Source: Paenibacillus arenilitoris (GTDB lineage Bacteria; Bacillota; Bacilli; Paenibacillales; Paenibacillaceae). Taken from it: 64,000 nt of DNA. Below the pieces are notes generated by a model. That model saw only the letters and a list, made by a program, of their open reading frames with translations, was not told the DNA's origin and searched no databases. Shown one piece after another: positions 59,912 to 64,000 of the stretch. The DNA is taken from the NCBI RefSeq assembly GCF_014705655.1, contig NZ_JACXIY010000028.1, forward strand, positions 1-64,000, given 5' to 3'. Within the stretch, counting starts at the first letter, position 1, and the number at the start of each line of letters is the position of its first letter. Made by a program: the position numbers and the translations under genes.

Positions 59912-60582
59912 GCCCACTCCTCCAGCCGGTAGCCGAGCCCGCGGATCGTCGCGATTCGGAAGCGGTAAGTCTCTTCCGGAAAGCGGTCGCGCAGCCGTTT
60001 GATATGTACGTCGACCGTGCGCTCATCGCCTTCGTAATCCATGCCCCATATCTGCTCGATGAGCTGGTCGCGAGAGAACGTCTTGCCCGGGTAGCTTGCC
60101 AGCTTGAAGAGCAGCTCGAACTCCTTCGGCGGAAGCGTCACCTTCTCGCCGCACGCCGTCATATGAAAATCCGTCCGGTTCATCCGGATATCGCCGAATT
60201 CCACCGTCTGCGACGAGGCGATCCGGTATCGCTTGAGCAGCGCTTTGACGCGCGCGATCAGCTCCGGCGGGTCGAACGGCTTCACCATGTAATCGTCCGC
60301 CCCGAGCTCGAAGCCTTTCACCTTCTGGCTCGTCTCCCCCTTCGCCGTCAGCATGAGCAGCGGCATGTCGTAGCTTGCCCGCAGAGCGGCGCACAGCGCC
60401 CAGCCGTCCATGCGGGGCATCATCACGTCGATGACGGCAAGGTCCGGCTTGACGGCCTCCAGCTTGTCCAACGCGTCGACGCCGTCTGTCGCTTCGATAA
60501 TCTGGTACCCTTCCCTGCGCAGAAAGAGGCTGACCAGCTCCCGGATGTTCGAATCGTCGTCCGCCACTACGATTTTTGCCAT
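59908..60582 (-). CDS. OmpR-family response regulator (HssR-like)
   Basis: A 224-residue regulator. The receiver domain has the acidic pair near ADDDSNIRELV, the phosphorylated aspartate in PDLAVIDVMMPRMDGW, and the conserved Lys in MVKPFDPPEL. The C-terminal winged helix reads LPPKEFELLFKLASYPGKTF and DYEGDERTVDVHIKRLRDRF. The end (YEGDERTVDVHIKRLR) closely resembles the haem-responsive regulator HssR as I recall it; that identity is tentative, and no HrtAB exporter is adjacent. GGAGG ten bases before the ATG. Confidence 0.95.
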   Translation of the reverse strand: MAKIVVADDDSNIRELVSLFLRREGYQIIEATDGVDALDKLEAVKPDLAVIDVMMPRMDGWALCAALRASYDMPLLMLTAKGETSQKVKGFELGADDYMVKPFDPPELIARVKALLKRYRIASSQTVEFGDIRMNRTDFHMTACGEKVTLPPKEFELLFKLASYPGKTFSRDQLIEQIWGMDYEGDERTVDVHIKRLRDRFPEETYRFRIATIRGLGYRLEEWA

Positions 60583-60741
60583 CTATCATACGCCTCCAGT
60601 CGTCCTTATGAAGTCACTAAGCTTAATGATACACCACCAACATGAACGTTACATGAACGATATTGACATGGCTAGTTGATTATAATAATTTTAAAGTAGT
60701 ACTCATTATTTCACGCAAGTTCCCGAATGGAGGAAATAGAT

Positions 60742-61686
60742 ATGGCATACAAAACGATTATTATCGGCACCGGTCCCGCGGGACTGACCTCGGCCATTTA
60801 CTTGGCGCGCGCGAACATGGAGCCTCTCGTGATCGAGGGCTGGCAGCCGGGCGGCCAATTGACGACGACGACGGAGGTCGAGAACTTCCCCGGCTTCCCG
60901 GACGGCATCCTCGGCAGCGAGCTCATGTCCAACATGCGCAAGCAGGCGCAGCGCTTCGGCGCCACGTTCAAGACCGGCTCGGTGAAGAGCGTCGACTTCA
61001 GCAATCGTCCTTACACGCTTGACGTGGAAGGGCTCGGCCAGCTGCAGGCGGAATCGATCATCATCTCGACCGGCGCTTCGGCCAAGTACCTCGGCATTCC
61101 GGGCGAACAGGACAACATCGGCCGCGGCGTAAGCACTTGCGCGACATGCGACGGCTTCTTCTTCCGCGGCAAAAAAATCATCGTCGTCGGCGGCGGCGAC
61201 TCCGCGATGGAGGAAGCGGTGTTCCTTACCCGCTTCGCCTCCGAGGTGCGCCTCGTCCATCGCCGCGAGGAGCTGCGCGCCTCGAAAATCATGCAGGACC
61301 GCGCGCGCCAGAACGACAAAATCGTATGGAGCCTGAATCGTACGCCGCTTGAGGTCGCGGCTACGGGCATGGGCCTTCAAGGACTCAAAGTACGCAACAA
61401 CGAGACGGGCGAGGAGGAGCTGCTCGAGACGGACGGCCTGTTCGTGACGATCGGCCACACCCCGAACACCGGCTTCCTCGGCGGCCAGGTCGACACCGAC
61501 GAGCAAGGCTACATCGTCGTCAAGCCGGGCACGACGGAGACGAATATTCCGGGCGTATTCGCATGCGGCGACGTGCAGGACCGCCAGTACCGGCAGGCGA
61601 TTACGGCCGCGGGCAGCGGCTGCATGGCGGCGCTGGACTGCGAACGCTTCTTGGAATCGCTGGCGCATGAGGCGGTACACGCTTAA
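60742..61686 (+). CDS. trxB: Thioredoxin reductase
   Basis: A 314-residue flavoenzyme that passes electrons from NADPH to thioredoxin. The FAD site is IIIGTGPAGLTSAIYLARAN, the redox cysteines are C133 and C136 (STCATCDGFFFRGK), the NADPH site is IIVVGGGDSAMEEAVFLTRF, and the closing FAD motif is GVFACGDVQDRQYRQAITAAGSG (in part). The ATG at 60742 has GGAGG upstream; an ATG five codons earlier overlaps that site. It could supply reduced thioredoxin to the peroxiredoxin encoded at 22614. Confidence 0.97.
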   Translation: MAYKTIIIGTGPAGLTSAIYLARANMEPLVIEGWQPGGQLTTTTEVENFPGFPDGILGSELMSNMRKQAQRFGATFKTGSVKSVDFSNRPYTLDVEGLGQLQAESIIISTGASAKYLGIPGEQDNIGRGVSTCATCDGFFFRGKKIIVVGGGDSAMEEAVFLTRFASEVRLVHRREELRASKIMQDRARQNDKIVWSLNRTPLEVAATGMGLQGLKVRNNETGEEELLETDGLFVTIGHTPNTGFLGGQVDTDEQGYIVVKPGTTETNIPGVFACGDVQDRQYRQAITAAGSGCMAALDCERFLESLAHEAVHA

Positions 61687-61826
61687 TTCTTTTTTTGTAA
61701 ACGTACTGGTACAAAAAGTGCAAATTATGTATAATTACTTTGTTGAGAGATACAATAGAAAGGCAATGCTACCGCAACCATTTGTTCTCCATGCTTCGCA
61801 CGAGCGGCGCCTGAACAAGTTTATGG

Positions 61827-61875
61827 AAAAGGTACAACCTCGGCTGGAATGAGCGGAGGTTGTGCCTTTTTCTTG
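61827..61875 (+). terminator. Intrinsic terminator after trxB
   Basis: AAAAGGTACAACCTC and GAGGTTGTGCCTTTT (one mismatch-type pair) over a 14-base loop, followed by TCTTG. It lies about 140 bases past the trxB stop and just before the amylase gene. Confidence 0.85.
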
Positions 61876-61919
61876 TTTTTACGCAATTCCATCATATGTC
61901 CAGAAGGAGCGATCATCCG

Positions 61920-63971
61920 ATGTTATTAGAAGCGATTTATCACAGGCCGAAGCAGAACTGGGCGTACGCCTACGACGGCAAGACGCTGCACCTCCGTCTG
62001 CGCGCGAAAAAAGGCGACGCGTTAACCGTAGAGGCCGTCGTCGGCGACAAATACGCGTGGGCGCAGACGGTCACGACCGCGCCCATGCGCATTTTTGCAT
62101 CCGACGCCCTGTTCGATTACTGGGAGACGACGGTGATCCCGCCCTTCCGCAGGCTGCGCTACGCGTTCCGTCTGACCAGCGGCGAGGAGACGCTGTACAT
62201 GACGGAGCAAGGCTTCGTCCCGGAGCTGCCGGACAATCCGAATTCGTTCTTCGACTTCCCTTACCTGAACCCCGTCGACGTCTTCGAGCCGCCGGCTTGG
62301 GTGAAGGATGCCGTCTTCTATCAAATCTTCCCCGAGCGGTTCGCGAACGGCGATCCGTCGATTAACCCCGAGAACGTGGAGCCTTGGGGCGGCGAGCCGA
62401 CGCCGCGAAACTTCTTCGGCGGCGACCTGCAGGGCGTCCTCGACCATCTCGACCATATCGCTTCGCTCGGCATTAACGCGGTGTACTTTACGCCGATCTT
62501 CGAAGCGACGACGAACCATAAATACGATACGCAGGATTACATGAAGGTCGATCCGCATTTCGGCACGAACGAGAAGCTGAAGGAGCTGGTGGACGCCTGC
62601 CACGCCCGCGGCATCCGCGTCCTGCTCGATGCGGTGTTCAACCATTCGGGCCGTACGTTCCCGCCGTTCGTCGACGCGCAGAAGAACGGCCGCCAATCGA
62701 AGTATGCGGACTGGTTCCACGTCCGGGAATGGCCGCTTCAGGTCGTGGACGGCGTGCCTAGCTACGAGACGTTCGCGTTCGAGCCCCTCATGCCGAAGCT
62801 GAATACGGAGCACCCCGAAGTGAAGCAGTATTTGCTTGAGGTCGCCCGCTACTGGATCGAGGAGATCGGCATCGACGGCTGGCGGCTTGACGTCGCCAAC
62901 GAGGTCGATCACCAGTTTTGGCGCGAATTCCGGCAGACGGTGAAGGCCGTCAATCCCGAGGCGTACATTCTCGGCGAAATTTGGCATGATTCGATGATGT
63001 GGCTGCAGGGCGATCAGTTCGACGCGGTCATGAACTACCCGTTCACGAACGCGGTGCTCGACTTCTTCGCCTATCGGAAGATCGGCGCGCAGGCGTTCGC
63101 CGACGCGATCGGCGCGCAGCTTGCCGCCTATCCCCAGCAGGTGACGGAATCGGCGTTCAACCTGCTGGACAGCCACGATACGCCGCGCCTGCTGACGATT
63201 TGCGGCGGCAATGCCGACGCGATGAAGCTGGCCTCGCTGTTCCAGCTCACTTATCCGGGAACGCCGTGCATTTATTACGGCGACGAAGTCGGCCTGGACG
63301 GCGGCGGCGATCCGGGCTGCCGCAAGTGCATGGTGTGGGACCCGGCGGAGCAAAATGCGGAGCTGCTGCAGTTCTACACGGCAGCGATCGCGCTTCGCCA
63401 TGGCAACCGCGCGCTGCGCAGCGCGGATATCCGCTTCGTGCACGTCGGCGAGGCGGACGGCACGCTCGCGTACGAGCGGCGCGGCGGCGGCCAGCGGCTG
63501 CTCGTCGCGCTGAACGCGCGCGGCGAAGCGGCGGAGCTCCGCTTCGCCGTCGACGCGGCGCCTGCGGCGGACGAAGGCGCGCCGCACGCGGTCGGCTTCG
63601 CGGGCTTCGCCGCAGCCGGCGACGGCGCAGGCGGACCGGCAGGCGATGCGGCAGGCGCAGGTTCCGCTGATCGCGCCGAAGCCGCGGCAGTCCCTACGAC
63701 AGGCGCCGCTGCTGAGGCCGATGCGTCAGACGCCGGTTCGGTTGTCGCTGCCGCAACCGCGGCTGCCTCTGCGACAGCGGCCGGTTCAGCATCGGCCATT
63801 GCCCCGGCTGCTCCTGTGGCGGCGGCGCCGATGGGCGGCGTCTCGTCCTGGTCGCCGCTGCTCGCAAGCGGCGGCGTCGACGGCGCGACGCTGACGAGCG
63901 ATTCCGCAGGCGAGTTGCTGATCGCGCTGCCGGCATACGGCTTCGTCGTGCTGCAGCAAGTTATCGCTTAA
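61920..63971 (+). CDS. Cyclomaltodextrinase/neopullulanase-like GH13 enzyme with Ala-rich insertion
   Basis: A 683-residue intracellular-type enzyme (no signal peptide). The N-domain (1-120) begins MLLEAIYHRPKQNWAYAYDG, as in cyclomaltodextrinases. The catalytic barrel follows: VFYQIFPERFANGD, VLLDAVFNHSG, the nucleophile D324 in GWRLDVANEVD, the acid E353 in ILGEIWHDSM and D420 in LLDSHDTPR. It hydrolyses cyclodextrins, pullulan or short maltodextrins. Near residues 540-655 the C-terminal beta domain is interrupted by about 110 residues very rich in Ala, Gly and Asp; relatives are about 580-590 residues. The start ATG at 61920 follows AGAAGGAG; an upstream frame is rejected. The terminator beyond it is outside the window. 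Confidence 0.93.
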   Translation: MLLEAIYHRPKQNWAYAYDGKTLHLRLRAKKGDALTVEAVVGDKYAWAQTVTTAPMRIFASDALFDYWETTVIPPFRRLRYAFRLTSGEETLYMTEQGFVPELPDNPNSFFDFPYLNPVDVFEPPAWVKDAVFYQIFPERFANGDPSINPENVEPWGGEPTPRNFFGGDLQGVLDHLDHIASLGINAVYFTPIFEATTNHKYDTQDYMKVDPHFGTNEKLKELVDACHARGIRVLLDAVFNHSGRTFPPFVDAQKNGRQSKYADWFHVREWPLQVVDGVPSYETFAFEPLMPKLNTEHPEVKQYLLEVARYWIEEIGIDGWRLDVANEVDHQFWREFRQTVKAVNPEAYILGEIWHDSMMWLQGDQFDAVMNYPFTNAVLDFFAYRKIGAQAFADAIGAQLAAYPQQVTESAFNLLDSHDTPRLLTICGGNADAMKLASLFQLTYPGTPCIYYGDEVGLDGGGDPGCRKCMVWDPAEQNAELLQFYTAAIALRHGNRALRSADIRFVHVGEADGTLAYERRGGGQRLLVALNARGEAAELRFAVDAAPAADEGAPHAVGFAGFAAAGDGAGGPAGDAAGAGSADRAEAAAVPTTGAAAEADASDAGSVVAAATAAASATAAGSASAIAPAAPVAAAPMGGVSSWSPLLASGGVDGATLTSDSAGELLIALPAYGFVVLQQVIA

Positions 63972-64000
63972 GCGCTCATAAGGGCGGCCCTCCTGCGGGG

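Noticed and set aside
1..64000. tRNA, rRNA, insertion sequences and prophage genes
   Set aside because: None could be recognised by eye; a tRNA or covariance scan was not possible.

Overview
The window reads as chromosomal DNA of a high-GC, Gram-positive, endospore-former-like bacterium of the Paenibacillaceae (Paenibacillus/Cohnella type). This is inferred from the gene content: a CitB-type aconitase, araR-type GntR/LacI regulator, YneF-like membrane protein, metNIQ, LytR-CpsA-Psr protein and HssRS-like two-component pair. It also rests on strong AGGAGG ribosome binding sites and many alternative start codons. No database search was possible; family names come from motifs and recall.

Layout. 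1-4812 (minus): TgpA-type transglutaminase (cut by the window edge), DUF58 protein and MoxR ATPase, tightly coupled. 4901-6211: NodB polysaccharide deacetylase. 6638-9625 (plus): large secreted subtilisin-like protease. 9840-19660: an AT-richer island on the minus strand. It has a 14-blade RCC1 protein with a YD-repeat tail, a 2073-residue Rhs/YD-repeat protein with a C-terminal toxin-like tip, a small candidate immunity gene, a terminator, and a decayed fragment of an older Rhs tip (KptA plus HINT pieces). 19723-22286: methionine ABC importer metN-metI-metQ. 22614-25827: peroxiredoxin and an ABC-2 exporter. 26186-28879 (plus): LytR-CpsA-Psr protein and hemL. 29025-33498 (minus): PQQ-type sugar dehydrogenase lipoprotein, inositol monophosphatase, TauE/SafE permease, UV endonuclease uvsE and a small conserved protein. 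33671-34193: an array of 112/113-bp tandem repeats. 34509-36962: ddl and an amidase_6 protein. 37225-40751: aconitase and a convergent IclR regulator; both promoters carry the same 17-bp palindrome. 40968-49653: hydrolase, two Fe/Mn superoxide dismutases, folE, yneF-like, queG, rnhA, lepB, DUF402, GNAT and a Pro/Gly-repeat protein. 50035-52407: HtrA-like protease with a zinc-ribbon membrane protein. 53030-56689: araB, araD, araR with two AraR-like boxes. 56888-57454: an array of 123-bp repeats made of palindromes. 57547-63971: galU, a two-component system, trxB and a cyclomaltodextrinase-like amylase with an Ala-rich insertion.

The most unusual part is the RCC1-Rhs-immunity operon with its orphan tip remnant, which shows replacement of one toxin cassette by another. 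Next are the two intergenic repeat arrays and the IclR/aconitase operator pair. No tRNA, rRNA, CRISPR array, prophage or complete insertion sequence was recognised.
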